Shown: piece by piece, positions 1 to 8,055 of the stretch
How positions within the stretch are numbered: position 1 is the stretch's first letter
Layout: each line of letters opens with the position of its first letter
Assembly: GCA_012512545.1 (NCBI GenBank)
Contig: JAAZDZ010000399.1
Span: 1 to 11,004 of the forward strand
DNA length: 11,004 nt
Direction: 5' to 3'
DNA from: Alcaligenaceae bacterium
Lineage (GTDB): Bacteria > Pseudomonadota > Gammaproteobacteria > Burkholderiales > Burkholderiaceae_B
The notes under the pieces: model-generated
Database searches by the model: none
What the model saw: only the letters and a program-made list of their open reading frames with translations
Told to the model about the DNA's origin: nothing
Program-made: the position numbers and the translations under genes

Positions 1-2
1 CC

Positions 3-563
3 GCCATTGCCCGCCGGCTGGGCATTGAGCGTATGGCTGAAAAAGCCATTAAGTCGCGCGGCGTGCTGCTGGATCTTCACTCGCTGTGCGGCAATGAGCG
101 CATATATGTGGGATACGATCTCTTCATGCGAGCGCTGGAGCAGGCAGGCGGCGCTATCGAACCCGGCGACATCCTTTGCCTTTACACCGGGTTTGCAGAT
201 CGCGTGCTGGAAATGAACGGCCTGCCGGATGCCGATATTCTGAACAACAGCTGCGCGGTGCTGGATGGCCGGGATGAACGGCTGTGCGAATGGATTGTTG
301 AAAGTGGCATTGCCGCAATCTGCGCCGATAATTACGCAGTGGAAGGTCTGCCGGCAAAAGAGACATCTGCCTCGTGCGCGCGCCTGCCTTTGCACCAGTT
401 GTGCCTTTTCCAGTACGGTATTCCCTTGGGCGAACTCTGGTATTTTCGCGAACTGGCCCAGGCCCTCGCCCGCGATGGCCGCTCCAGGTTTCTGCTTACT
501 GCGCCTCCGTTAAGGCTACCGGGCGCCGTAGGCTCTCCGGTAACGCCAGTGGCGACCATCTGA
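3..563 (+). CDS. Cyclase family protein (metal-dependent hydrolase), 3' part
   Basis: This is the C-terminal part of a cyclase-family (kynurenine formamidase-like, Pfam Cyclase) protein. The reading frame is open from the window edge (first full codon at 3), so the true start lies outside; the ATG at 33 is internal. The family hydrolyses amide or lactone-type bonds with a metal bound by an N-terminal His/Asp motif, which is not in view. Seen here are a GDILCLYTGF strand, an ICADNYAVE segment, LPLHQLCLFQYGIPLGELWY (the conserved late HxxLL/GIPLGE region) and the end LLTAPPLRLPGAVGSPVTPVAT. These features are typical of the longer bacterial members annotated simply as 'cyclase family protein'. 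The substrate cannot be read from this half. The gene converges on the LacI-type regulator with an 18-bp gap. Family assignment is firm; function is open. Confidence 0.88.
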   Translation, partial: AIARRLGIERMAEKAIKSRGVLLDLHSLCGNERIYVGYDLFMRALEQAGGAIEPGDILCLYTGFADRVLEMNGLPDADILNNSCAVLDGRDERLCEWIVESGIAAICADNYAVEGLPAKETSASCARLPLHQLCLFQYGIPLGELWYFRELAQALARDGRSRFLLTAPPLRLPGAVGSPVTPVATI

Positions 564-581
564 CCACGCGCCAAAGCGCAG

Positions 582-1604
582 CTATTTTTGCGGCGCAGGC
601 CCGCAGGAATCCCGTTCCACCAGCGTGTAGGGGAAGGTCTTCAGCGTACTTTCCCCCGATTGTTTATTTTGAATCCGCCCCAGCAGGACATTGGAAGCGT
701 AGTCCGCAACAGACTCCACGGGGGAACGCAGTGCGGTCAGGGGCGGCGAATAATGTGTGGCGAAATCCGTGTCGCCAAAGCCTATGACGGAAATATCTTC
801 CGGCACGCGCTTGTTGCTTACCGAGATGGCTCGCAAGGTGCTGCCCAGAATTTGCGTGCCCTGTGCAATGATGGCGGTGGGCGCATCCGGGCGGTTCAGC
901 ATTTGCGTGACTTCGTTGAGTACCGGGCTGGTGGGGCTGTCAACCTGGATGAGCAGCTCGGGCGCGATCTGCAGGCCCGCTGCCAGCAGCGTAGCGTTAT
1001 AGCCTTCAATGCGGCGGCGCACTGCGCGGCTTTCCGCTTTCCAGAGCACCAGCGCGATGCGCCGGTGGCCTAACGCCATCAGATATTCCAGAGCAGCACG
1101 CATGCCTTCCACATGGTCGTATTGCACCAGGTCGGCGTCGATTTCGATGTCCCGGTCGTAGATGACGATGGGCATGGTCAGCTTGCGGATGGCCTCCAGC
1201 ACGCCGAGATGCCGCTCATTGCCCGGCGCGATGATGATGCCATCCATATTGCGCAACTGGAACGTATTGAGAATGCTGATTTCCCGCTCCGGGTCGTTCA
1301 GGCCATTGGCCAGAAGCAGCATATAGCCCGCCTCGAAGAAACGCTGCTCAAGAGCCCGGAAGGCGCGGCCATACAAGGGGTTGGTCACATCGGAGAACAT
1401 GCAGCCAATGGTTTTGCTATTGCGTGAACGCAGGGATTGTGCCGCATGGCTGGGGCGATACTGCAAGGCTGCGATGGCCCGTTCCACTTTGGCGCGAATT
1501 TCGGGAGTGACGTTGGGCGCGCCGTTGATGACGCGAGAAGCGCTGCCTACGGATGTTCCCGCAAGGGCGGCGACGTCGCGAATACTGATCTGCTTGGGGC
1601 GCAT
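582..1604 (-). CDS. LacI-family transcriptional regulator
   Basis: This 340-residue protein has the full LacI/GalR architecture. An N-terminal helix-turn-helix begins ISIRDVAALAGTSVGSASRVING (residues about 6-28). The hinge follows (LQYRPSHAAQSLRSRNSKTIG, about 48-68), then a periplasmic-binding-protein-like effector domain with SDVTNPLY, DGIIIAPG, GHRRIALV and the late ISVIGFGDTDFA motif. I chose the ATG at 1604 because MRPKQISIRDVA places the HTH at the normal distance from the N terminus. A TTG at 1655 would add 17 residues with no family counterpart. The recognition helix reads S-V-G-S-A-S-R, so the specificity residues differ from LacI and PurR. The effector is unknown; family members usually bind sugars or related small metabolites. 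The protein probably autoregulates through the palindrome at 1673-1688. Its target genes may lie outside the window. Confidence 0.93.
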   Translation of the reverse strand: MRPKQISIRDVAALAGTSVGSASRVINGAPNVTPEIRAKVERAIAALQYRPSHAAQSLRSRNSKTIGCMFSDVTNPLYGRAFRALEQRFFEAGYMLLLANGLNDPEREISILNTFQLRNMDGIIIAPGNERHLGVLEAIRKLTMPIVIYDRDIEIDADLVQYDHVEGMRAALEYLMALGHRRIALVLWKAESRAVRRRIEGYNATLLAAGLQIAPELLIQVDSPTSPVLNEVTQMLNRPDAPTAIIAQGTQILGSTLRAISVSNKRVPEDISVIGFGDTDFATHYSPPLTALRSPVESVADYASNVLLGRIQNKQSGESTLKTFPYTLVERDSCGPAPQK

Positions 1605-1672
1605 AAAACTGCTTCGATAATAATAGGGGTGCGCGGCACGCACGTACACATTCAACTGCCAGACACTTTACA

Positions 1673-1688
1673 TTTTAAGCGTTTAAAA
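1673..1688. promoter_or_regulatory. Candidate LacI-family operator
   Basis: TTTTAAGCGTTTAAAA is a 16-bp near-perfect palindrome centred on CG, with one imperfect pair flanking the centre. LacI/GalR operators characteristically have a central CG inside an even palindrome (core AAnCGnTT), and this one reads AAGCGTTT. It lies 69 bp upstream of the regulator's start and 112 bp upstream of the hit start, where an autoregulatory operator would be expected. Binding by the adjacent regulator is inference. Confidence 0.6.
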
Positions 1689-1748
1689 GCAAGGGGCGGA
1701 GGCGCTCTGGAACACCGCGCATATCTTGTGCGATGATCAGGCGGGGCC

Positions 1749-1764
1749 GCTCCCATTCGGGAGC
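1749..1764 (+). other. Small hairpin in the hit leader
   Basis: GCTCCC-ATTC-GGGAGC is a perfect 6-bp inverted repeat with a 4-nt loop, ending 36 nt before the hit start codon. No U-run follows, so it is not an intrinsic terminator. It may be an RNA hairpin in the 5' leader or chance. It leaves the Shine-Dalgarno sequence at 1787-1792 unpaired. Confidence 0.35.
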
Positions 1765-1800
1765 ATCCTGCAATCACAACCCTGAAAGGAAGAGACTATT

Positions 1801-2295
1801 ATGAGTACCGGGCTTGAGTCGTCTGAGAACGTCATAAAACAGAAGCATCATGAAGACTGCCTATTCTGCCGCATCGCTGCCGGAGAAATTCCTGCCCATG
1901 TGGTGTATGAAGACGATCAGATCAAGGCGTTTCTGGACATCATGCCGATACGGCCCGGCCATGTGCTCATCATTCCCAAAACACACCACGATTATTACGA
2001 CGACCTGCCTCCCGAACTGGCGGCAGCCATCGTGCATCAGGGGCAGCGCCTGGGTAAAGTGATGAAAACGCTTTACGGCGTGGAGCGGGTGGCTTTCCTG
2101 TTCACTGGAACGGACGTCACGCATGTGCACGCCCATGTGGTGCCCATGCACGAAAAGACCGACATCACCTCGCCTGTCTACATTGAGCAGCAGCCGTTGA
2201 GCTTCCGCCTGGCGCCTCGCGTTGACGACGATGAACTGCGCCAGACCGTGGCCGCCATCAGCGCTCAGTTGGGTCATGCCGTCACCACAATGTAG
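1801..2295 (+). CDS. HIT (histidine triad) family protein
   Basis: This 164-residue protein belongs to the histidine-triad nucleotide-binding/hydrolase superfamily. The triad THVHAHVVPMH is clear, with His108, His110 and His112; the central His acts as the nucleophile on the nucleotide alpha-phosphate in HIT enzymes. The N-terminal part has CLFCRIAAGEIPAHVVYEDD (residues 20-39, with a Cys-x-x-Cys pair) and IRPGHVLIIPKTHH, as in HinT-like proteins. A tail of about 45 residues after the triad makes it longer than the HinT core of about 115 residues. Natural substrates in this branch are uncertain; HinT-type members hydrolyse purine nucleoside phosphoramidates. A good Shine-Dalgarno (AGGAAG, 1787-1792) sits 8 nt before the ATG. 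The 3' end overlaps dinB, so the two are probably co-transcribed. Confidence 0.93.
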   Translation: MSTGLESSENVIKQKHHEDCLFCRIAAGEIPAHVVYEDDQIKAFLDIMPIRPGHVLIIPKTHHDYYDDLPPELAAAIVHQGQRLGKVMKTLYGVERVAFLFTGTDVTHVHAHVVPMHEKTDITSPVYIEQQPLSFRLAPRVDDDELRQTVAAISAQLGHAVTTM

Positions 2296-3454
2296 CGACC
2301 AAAAACGGGCGCGCCGCATCGCCCATCTGGATATGGATGCTTTCTACGCATCGGTGGAACTTCTGCGCTACCCGGAATTACGCGGCCTGCCGGTGGTAAT
2401 CGGCGGGCGCAGCGCGACACGGCCCGGGGTGGCTCCCGATGGTACGCGCCTGTATTCCAGAGTGGGCGATTACGTAGGCCGGGGGGTGATTACCACCGCC
2501 ACTTACGAAGCGCGGGCATTGGGCGTGCATTCCGCCATGGGGCTGATGAAGGCGGCCAGGCTGGCCCCCGATGCGATTCTGCTGCCTGCGGATTTCACTG
2601 AATATCGCTTGTACTCGCGCCGCTTCAAAGAGGCCGTCGCGCAGATCGCCCCGCGGATGGAAGATCGTGGCATTGATGAAATCTATCTGGATCTGACCGA
2701 CCTCGAACAGGACAGTCTGTCGCTGGCCCGTGCGCTGAAGGCAGCGGTGCGCGAGGCTACCGGCCTCAGTTGTTCGATCGGGGTTGCACCCAATAAGCTG
2801 CTGTCGAAAATCGCGTCTGATCTCGACAAGCCGGATGGCATTACGCTGATTGGCGAGGGCGATCTGCAGGCCCGCATCTGGCCGCTGCCGGTGGGCCGCA
2901 TCAACGGCATTGGCCCCAAGGCTCAGGCGCGGCTGGGTGAAATGGGTATTCATTCCATTGGCGAACTCGCAGGCACGCCGTTGGGCGTGCTGGCCGCGCA
3001 GTTCAGCGAACGTTATGCGCACTGGTTGCTGGAAGTGGCTCATGGCCGGGATGAGCGCCCTGTCGTGGTGGAATCCACCCCCAAATCAGTCAGCCGGGAA
3101 ACCACGTTTGAGCGCGACCTGCATGTGCGTCGTGACCGGGTGGTGTTGGGGCAGATACTGGATGGCCTGTGCGAGCGTCTCGCAGACGACCTGGGCCGGA
3201 AAACGCTGGCTGGGCGCACCATAGGCGTCAAGGTGAGGTTTGACGATTTTCGTACAGTGACACGAGTGCTGACCTTGCCGCAGGCGGTGGCCGATGCACG
3301 GGCCATCCGCCAGGCTGCTGGCTTGTGTCTGAAGCGTATTCCCCTGGAGCGCAGGCTGCGTCTGCTGGGTGTCCGGGTTGAGGCTCTGGTGCTGCCCGGC
3401 GGCGCGGATGAAGCCCTGGCAACCGATGAGGTGCAGCTGGACCTGTTCTCTTGA
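2276..3454 (+). CDS. dinB: DNA polymerase IV (Y-family, translesion)
   Basis: This 392-residue Y-family polymerase copies past DNA lesions and extends misaligned primers. Catalytic acidic residues are visible: Asp19 in HLDMDAFYASVE, and Asp134-Glu135 in RGIDEIYLDLT. Tyr24 occupies the steric-gate position. SIGVAPNKLLSKIASDLDKPDG (about 167-188) is the conserved palm/fingers signature. A helix-hairpin-helix follows (PVGRINGIGPKAQARLGEMG, about 205-224), then the little-finger domain (SVSRETTFERD onward). The extreme C terminus is QLDLFS, a near-consensus sliding-clamp-binding peptide. The start at 2276 is preferred because the catalytic motif then begins near residue 17; an in-frame ATG at 2222 would add 18 residues with no family counterpart. 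The gene overlaps the end of hit by 20 bp. Its Shine-Dalgarno is weak, suggesting translational coupling. No LexA box is evident just upstream. Confidence 0.95.
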   Translation: MPSPQCSDQKRARRIAHLDMDAFYASVELLRYPELRGLPVVIGGRSATRPGVAPDGTRLYSRVGDYVGRGVITTATYEARALGVHSAMGLMKAARLAPDAILLPADFTEYRLYSRRFKEAVAQIAPRMEDRGIDEIYLDLTDLEQDSLSLARALKAAVREATGLSCSIGVAPNKLLSKIASDLDKPDGITLIGEGDLQARIWPLPVGRINGIGPKAQARLGEMGIHSIGELAGTPLGVLAAQFSERYAHWLLEVAHGRDERPVVVESTPKSVSRETTFERDLHVRRDRVVLGQILDGLCERLADDLGRKTLAGRTIGVKVRFDDFRTVTRVLTLPQAVADARAIRQAAGLCLKRIPLERRLRLLGVRVEALVLPGGADEALATDEVQLDLFS

Positions 3455-3479
3455 GGACGCGGCCGGCTGAGCCTGCCGT

Positions 3480-4349
3480 TCAAATATCGAGCACGGCTTC
3501 CAGGCGGTCGCCCACGCTCATTACGGTGTCGGCCTGCGTCCCAGCCATCACCGCATTGACGCCAAACAGGGTGCCCGTTTCAAAGTTGCGGTAGCTTCGC
3601 AAAGTGGCCATGGGTTCGTTGCCGAACAGGCCGGTGGCAGGGTCTACGTCGGGCATGGCGCAGCGCGTGCAGCGCTTTACAAGGGCAAGAGTCAGTGCGC
3701 CCAGGCGCAGATGGCTGACGTAATCTTCTTCGTAGGCTGCCAGGCCCTGGATGACGATATTCGGCCGGAAGCGGCTCATGCCCACGGGGGGATGGTCGCG
3801 GGCGGCCAGATGACGGTTGAGGTCTTCCAGCGAAGCCTGGTTGGTGATCAACAAGGGGAAGCCATCCACAAAACTGACAAGATGTTCTTCAGGGAAGCCC
3901 GCCAGCTCGGGGTTACGCTGTCGCCAGGCCGCGACCCGCTGCGGGTCGGCCAGACGGCGCGCGTTCTGGTGAACCCGATAGAGGCGGCAGTGCAGGCCGA
4001 GGTAATCACTGAACCAGCGGCTGGCCATATCGCCTTCGTCGTGGCCCAGCGTGCCGCTGTTCCAGATACGGAGAGGCAGAGGGGGCGTGTCGGATTCAGC
4101 GGGTTGCAGGCTGATGCGCAGGGTAGGCATTTCTGGCGCGTTCAGGAACAGGGCCGTCGCATCGAGTGATGGCTGGATCAGCGCCATGCCGGGGTGGGCG
4201 CGCTGCGTCAGGAAGCTGCCGCCGTCGTCAACCACGACCCATTGGCGATCATGAGCCAGCCCTGTTGCGGATACGCCGATCTGGGTATGCGTGATACCGC
4301 CGCAGGACTTGACAGGATAAGTGTGCAAGGAGAGGATGCTGATGGTCAT
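3480..4349 (-). CDS. MOSC-domain protein, YcbX-like
   Basis: This 289-residue protein has an N-terminal MOSC beta-barrel domain (residues 1 to about 120, beginning ISILSLHTYPVKSCGG, with LAHDRQWVVVDDGG) and a C-terminal MOSC domain. The signature KRCTRCAMPDVDPATG (about 225-240) holds Cys227 and Cys230; one cysteine of this motif is the presumed molybdenum-cofactor ligand in YcbX and mARC. E. coli YcbX reduces N-hydroxylated base analogues such as 6-hydroxylaminopurine, but that protein carries an extra C-terminal ferredoxin domain. This one stops at the end of MOSC (SVGDRLEAVLDI), so it would need an external electron donor. It converges on dinB with a 25-bp gap and diverges from the aminotransferase. 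The Shine-Dalgarno is weak. Family assignment is firm; the substrate is inferred by analogy. Confidence 0.9.
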   Translation of the reverse strand: MTISILSLHTYPVKSCGGITHTQIGVSATGLAHDRQWVVVDDGGSFLTQRAHPGMALIQPSLDATALFLNAPEMPTLRISLQPAESDTPPLPLRIWNSGTLGHDEGDMASRWFSDYLGLHCRLYRVHQNARRLADPQRVAAWRQRNPELAGFPEEHLVSFVDGFPLLITNQASLEDLNRHLAARDHPPVGMSRFRPNIVIQGLAAYEEDYVSHLRLGALTLALVKRCTRCAMPDVDPATGLFGNEPMATLRSYRNFETGTLFGVNAVMAGTQADTVMSVGDRLEAVLDI

Positions 4350-4394
4350 CGGGGTCTCGTGCTTGGTGGGCCTTATGACTCTATTCCGGCATGA

Positions 4395-4410
4395 TAGCGC
4401 GCTCGCGCTA
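4395..4410. promoter_or_regulatory. Inverted repeat in the divergent MOSC/aminotransferase spacer
   Basis: TAGCGCG-CT-CGCGCTA is a perfect 7-bp inverted repeat with a 2-nt centre, in the middle of the 115-bp spacer between two divergent genes. It is followed by AAAATTTT (4410-4417). Copies of TCCGGCAT flank it at 4385-4392 and 4419-4426, 34 bp apart. The position suits an operator shared by both promoters. I do not recognise the binding protein. No clear -35/-10 pair is visible for either gene. Confidence 0.4.
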
Positions 4411-4464
4411 AAATTTTGTCCGGCATCAATCTGATGGCCACTTTCATCATTACAGGAAATTGAT

Positions 4465-5655
4465 ATGGAATTTGATCGGGCGGGGATGAATGCGCTGATG
4501 GATATCGTCGCGCGTCCGGAACTGGTGTTTGTGCGCGGAGAAGGTTCGTGGATCGAAGATCACCACGGCAAGCGCTATATGGACTTCATCCAGGGCTGGG
4601 CGGTCAACAGCCTGGGCCATTGCCCGCCGTCTGTGCGACGAGCACTCGAAGAACAGGCAGCGCAGATCATCAACCCGTCGCCCGCCTATTTCAATGGGCC
4701 GTCCATGGCGCTGGCCAGGCGTCTTACTGACGCATCGTGCTTCGACCGGGTGTTCTTTGCCAACAGTGGCGCCGAGGCCAATGAAGGGGCAATCAAACTG
4801 GCTCGTAAATGGGGGCAGTTGAACCGCAAGGGCGCGTACAAAATCATCACCATGGAAAACAGCTTCCATGGCCGCACGCTGGCTACTATGTCGGCTTCGG
4901 GCAAAGCGGGCTGGGATACGCTTTTCGCTCCCCAGGTGCCGGGTTTTCCCAAGGCCGTGCTGAATGACCTGGACTCCGTGAAGGCGCACATCGACGACGA
5001 AACCGTAGCCATCATGCTGGAACCGGTATTGGGCGAAGCAGGCGTGATGCCTGCCACGCGCGAATTCATGCAGGGCCTGCGGGCGCTGGCAGACGAGCAC
5101 GGCCTGCTGTTGATCGTGGACGAAGTGCAGACCGGCTTCGGGCGCACCGGCACCATGTTCGCCTACGAGCAGTCCGGCATCGAACCCGACATCATGACGC
5201 TGGGCAAAGGCATTGGCGGTGGCGTGCCGCTGGCAGCACTGTGTGCCCGTGAATCGGTTTCCTGCTTCGCCTATGGCGATCAGGGCGGCACCTACAACGG
5301 CAACCCGCTCATGACTGCCGTGGGCATTGCCGTGTTCGACGAACTCATGGCCGATGGCTTTCTTGAAAGCGTTCGCGCGCGGGGCCAGCAGCTGTCCGAA
5401 GGCTTGCTGGCGCTGTCTGAAAAATGGGGCCTGAAGGGCGAACGCGGCGCGGGCCTGCTGCGGGCCCTGATGCTGGATCGCGACGATGCGCCGGCCATTG
5501 TTCAGGCCGCCATGGCACGCACGCCGGAGGGCCTGCTCTTGAACGCGCCGCGTCCCAATCTGTTGCGCTTCATGCCTGCACTGAACGTCACCGAAGAAGA
5601 AGTCGCCTGGACGCTCGCCCGCCTGGATGAACTCTTCGTTCTGGTACGCAAGTAA
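4465..5655 (+). CDS. Class-III PLP aminotransferase, acetylornithine transaminase-like
   Basis: This 396-residue fold-type I, class-III aminotransferase is closest in pattern to ArgD. ArgD transfers the amino group between glutamate and N-acetylglutamate semialdehyde in arginine synthesis. Visible landmarks are [18 protein letters not shown] (98-115, cofactor phosphate binding), [16 protein letters not shown] (131-146), EPVLGEAGV (186-194), [15 protein letters not shown] (215-229, Asp219 contacting the pyridine nitrogen), [14 protein letters not shown] (Lys248 as Schiff-base lysine), [10 protein letters not shown] (273-282) and [11 protein letters not shown] (substrate carboxylate Arg368). 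The length is normal for ArgD. A Shine-Dalgarno AGGAAA (4454-4459) precedes the ATG by 5 nt. No other arginine gene is nearby, so a related omega-amino acid substrate (succinylornithine, GABA or putrescine type) cannot be excluded; I therefore leave the symbol empty. A strong terminator follows. Confidence 0.88.
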   Translation: MEFDRAGMNALMDIVARPELVFVRGEGSWIEDHHGKRYMDFIQGWAVNSLGHCPPSVRRALEEQAAQIINPSPAYFNGPSMALARRLTDASCFDRVFFANSGAEANEGAIKLARKWGQLNRKGAYKIITMENSFHGRTLATMSASGKAGWDTLFAPQVPGFPKAVLNDLDSVKAHIDDETVAIMLEPVLGEAGVMPATREFMQGLRALADEHGLLLIVDEVQTGFGRTGTMFAYEQSGIEPDIMTLGKGIGGGVPLAALCARESVSCFAYGDQGGTYNGNPLMTAVGIAVFDELMADGFLESVRARGQQLSEGLLALSEKWGLKGERGAGLLRALMLDRDDAPAIVQAAMARTPEGLLLNAPRPNLLRFMPALNVTEEEVAWTLARLDELFVLVRK

Positions 5656-5677
5656 CCACGGCATTCGCCGTACTGCG

Positions 5678-5722
5678 AAAAAGCCTCCGCCGCATGCCAT
5701 AAAGCTGCGACGGAGGCTTTTT
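5678..5722. terminator. Bidirectional intrinsic terminator
   Basis: AAAAAGCCTCCG (5678-5689) pairs with CGGAGGCTTTTT (5711-5722). The stem can extend inward past one mismatch through CGCA (5691-5694) and TGCG (5706-5709). A run of seven T (5718-5724) follows on +, and five A on the left give five U on -. It lies 22 bp after the aminotransferase stop and 59 bp beyond the glcB stop, so it can end transcription from both convergent genes. Confidence 0.9.
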
Positions 5723-5781
5723 TTATTACCGCTGGCGCGAACCATGTTTTATGGCCACCCCGGCGGGGGCGGCACGGTGGT

Positions 5782-7950
5782 TCAGGCTGTGGCGTTGGCT
5801 TTGGCCACCTGACGCCACTTGTGCAAAAGAGGCTCGGTATAGCCGTTGGGCTGTTCCAGGCCCTTGAAGATGAGATCGCAGGCGGCCTTGAAGGCGACGG
5901 ACGTATCGAAATTGCCCGCCATGTTCTGGTAGAGCGGGTCGCCGGTGTTCTGGCGATCGACCACGGCGGCCATGCGCTGCATGGTTTCCATGACCTGTTC
6001 CTGAGTGACAATGCCGTGGCGCAGCCAGTTGGCCATGTGCTGGCTGGAAATGCGCAGGGTGGCGCGGTCTTCCATCAGGCCGATGTCATGGATGTCGGGC
6101 ACTTTGGAGCAGCCCACGCCTTGGTCTACCCAGCGCACGACATAACCCAGTATGCCCTGGGCGTTGTTGTCGAGTTCCTGCTGGATTTCTTCTGCCGACC
6201 AGTTGGTGTCGGTCGCGACCGGCACGGTCAGGATACCGCGCAGCAGAGGCTCGTTCTTGCCTTCCATGGAAAGCTGGATGGCCTGCACATCGGCCTGGTG
6301 GTAGTGCAGGGCGTGCAGGGTTGCGGCGGTGGGGGAAGGCACCCAGGCGGTATTGCCGCCCGCCTTCAGGTGGCCGATTTTTTGTTCCAGCATGTCGGCC
6401 ATGAGGTCGGGCATGGCCCACATGCCCTTGCCGATCTGGGCGTGGCCCCGCAGGCCGCAGGCCAGGCCGGTCTGGACGTTGCTGCGCTCGTAGGCGTCGA
6501 TCCAGGCGGTGCGCTTCATGTCGCCCTTGCGCACCATGGGGCCGGCTTCCATGGAAGTGTGCATTTCGTCGCCAGTGCGGTCGAGAAAGCCGGTGTTGAT
6601 GAAGGCGACGCGTTCGCGGGCGGCGGCGATGCAGGCTTTCAGGTTGATGCTGGTGCGGCGCTCTTCGTCCATGATGCCCATTTTGAGCGTGTTGCGTTCC
6701 ATACCCAGCAGCGCTTCGACGCGGGTGAAGAGCTCGTTGGCGAAGGCGACTTCGTCGGGGGCGTGCATTTTCGGCTTGACGATGTAGACGGAACCAGCGC
6801 GCGAATTCTGGCGGCGCTGCAGGTCGTGAATGGCGATCAGCGAGGTGACGACGGCGTCCATGATGCCTTCGGGGATTTCGCTGCCGTCTTCCAGCAGGAT
6901 GGCGGGGTTGGTCATGAGATGGCCGACGTTGCGCACCAGCATGAGGGAACGGCCAGGCAGGGCGTGTCCGGCGCCATCAAGACCCGTGTAGGTACGATCA
7001 GGGTTGAGCGTGCGGGTGAAGGTCTTGCCGCCCTTGCTGACGGGTTCGGACAGGCTGCCGTTCATCAGGCCCAGCCAGTTGCGGTAGGCCAGGGTCTTGT
7101 CTTCGGCATCGACCGTGGCGACGGAGTCTTCGCAGTCGATGATGGTGGTGACAGCGGATTCCAGCACGACATCCTTGATTCCCGCGGCATCCTGGCTGCC
7201 AATGGGGTGGCTGTGGTCGATCTGCACTTCGAAATGCAGGCCGTGGTGGCGGAAGACGATGGCTTCGGGGTTGTCGGGGGCGCCGCGATACCCCTGCAGC
7301 AGGGCGGCATCAGCCAGGGTGGTCGTGGTGCCGTCTTGCAGCGTGACTTGCAGGCGGCCGTCGGCAATGCGGTAGCCGGTGGCCTGGGTATGCGAGCCGT
7401 TTTGCAGCGGGATGTTGTCGTCGAGGAACTGGCGGGCGAAAGCAATGACTTTTTCGCCGCGCACCGGGTTGTATCCGCCCGCCCGTCCTGCGCCATCGGT
7501 CTCGGGGATGGCGTCGGTGCCGTACAGGGCATCGTACAGGCTGCCCCAGCGCGCGTTGGCGGCATTCAGCGCATAGCGGGCGTTGGTGACGGGCACGACC
7601 AGCTGCGGCCCGGCCTGCTGGGAGAATTCAGCGTCGATGTTGCTGGTGGCCAGGGCCACGTTGCCGGGCTCAGGCTGCAGGTAGCCGATTTCGCGCAGGA
7701 AGTTTTCGTAAGCGTCGGCATCGGCGATGGGGCCGGGGTGGGCGCGGTGCCATTCATCAATGCGGGCCTGCAGCTGATCGCGCTGCGCCAGCAGTTCGCG
7801 GTTGCGCGGCGTGAGTTCATGTACCAGGGCGTCGAAGCCCGACCAGAACGCGGCGGAATCCACCCCTGTTCCGGGCAGGGCTTCGGACTCGATGAAATCA
7901 TGAAGCTCCTTGGCAACCTGGAGCCGATGGAGGGAGATGCGTTCTGTCAT
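5782..7950 (-). CDS. glcB: Malate synthase G
   Basis: This 722-residue malate synthase G condenses acetyl-CoA with glyoxylate to give malate in the cytoplasm, completing the glyoxylate bypass or glycolate use. The length matches the monomeric G isoform, not the shorter A isoform. Catalytic residues line up with the E. coli enzyme: Arg340 in [16 protein letters not shown], Glu429 in [10 protein letters not shown] and Asp457 in [17 protein letters not shown]. Asp628 lies in [14 protein letters not shown], preceded by the conserved [12 protein letters not shown] with Cys614. The CoA-site stretch [11 protein letters not shown] and [16 protein letters not shown] are also intact. The start is supported by a Shine-Dalgarno AGAAGGG (7957-7963), 6 nt before the ATG. 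The gene has its own promoter and is not adjacent to glycolate oxidase or isocitrate lyase genes in this window. It ends facing the shared terminator at 5678-5722. Confidence 0.97.
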   Translation of the reverse strand: MTERISLHRLQVAKELHDFIESEALPGTGVDSAAFWSGFDALVHELTPRNRELLAQRDQLQARIDEWHRAHPGPIADADAYENFLREIGYLQPEPGNVALATSNIDAEFSQQAGPQLVVPVTNARYALNAANARWGSLYDALYGTDAIPETDGAGRAGGYNPVRGEKVIAFARQFLDDNIPLQNGSHTQATGYRIADGRLQVTLQDGTTTTLADAALLQGYRGAPDNPEAIVFRHHGLHFEVQIDHSHPIGSQDAAGIKDVVLESAVTTIIDCEDSVATVDAEDKTLAYRNWLGLMNGSLSEPVSKGGKTFTRTLNPDRTYTGLDGAGHALPGRSLMLVRNVGHLMTNPAILLEDGSEIPEGIMDAVVTSLIAIHDLQRRQNSRAGSVYIVKPKMHAPDEVAFANELFTRVEALLGMERNTLKMGIMDEERRTSINLKACIAAARERVAFINTGFLDRTGDEMHTSMEAGPMVRKGDMKRTAWIDAYERSNVQTGLACGLRGHAQIGKGMWAMPDLMADMLEQKIGHLKAGGNTAWVPSPTAATLHALHYHQADVQAIQLSMEGKNEPLLRGILTVPVATDTNWSAEEIQQELDNNAQGILGYVVRWVDQGVGCSKVPDIHDIGLMEDRATLRISSQHMANWLRHGIVTQEQVMETMQRMAAVVDRQNTGDPLYQNMAGNFDTSVAFKAACDLIFKGLEQPNGYTEPLLHKWRQVAKANATA

Positions 7951-8005
7951 GGTAAGCCCTTCTTAGAGAAATAGTGAAAACGGCGAGGCCATTTGGCATG
8001 CTTCT

Positions 8006-8034
8006 ATTATCTATGGGCAGAGGGCAGCTCTCAA
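8006..8034 (-). promoter_or_regulatory. Sigma-70-like promoter of glcB
   Basis: On the minus strand, TTGAGA (8034-8029) and GATAAT (8011-8006) are separated by exactly 17 nt; each hexamer matches consensus at five of six positions. Transcription would begin around 7999, giving a leader of about 50 nt before the glcB ATG at 7950. This is the clearest promoter in the window and implies that glcB can be expressed independently of the permease upstream. Confidence 0.65.
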
Positions 8035-8055
8035 CGCCTTGCAAGTCACAATACC

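Noticed and set aside
568..589. Possible terminator between cyclase and lacI (GCGC-CAAA-GCGC followed by T5)
   Set aside because: The stem is only 4 bp and the T-run lies within the lacI-type coding end, too weak to call.
374..787. Open frame on + bridging the end of the cyclase gene and the end of the LacI-type gene
   Set aside because: It overlaps two well-supported genes in other frames, and its translation shows no domain.
1605..1655. Possible N-terminal extension of the LacI-family regulator from a TTG
   Set aside because: The extra 17 residues precede the normal HTH start, and the ATG at 1604 gives the standard family N terminus.
4450..5745. 431-residue open frame on - antisense to the aminotransferase
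   Set aside because: It is a shadow of a strongly conserved PLP enzyme. It is rich in His, Gln, Arg and Ala, has no domain, and crosses the terminator.
5758..5768. GC-rich hairpin CCCC-GGC-GGGG after the glcB stop
   Set aside because: It is a 4-bp stem without a U-run. The structure at 5678-5722 is a far better terminator.
5821..7974. 717-residue open frame on + antisense to glcB
   Set aside because: It mirrors glcB almost exactly. Its translation is low-complexity and rich in Gly, Val, Ala, Asp and His with no recognisable domain, as expected from the complement of a GC-rich gene.
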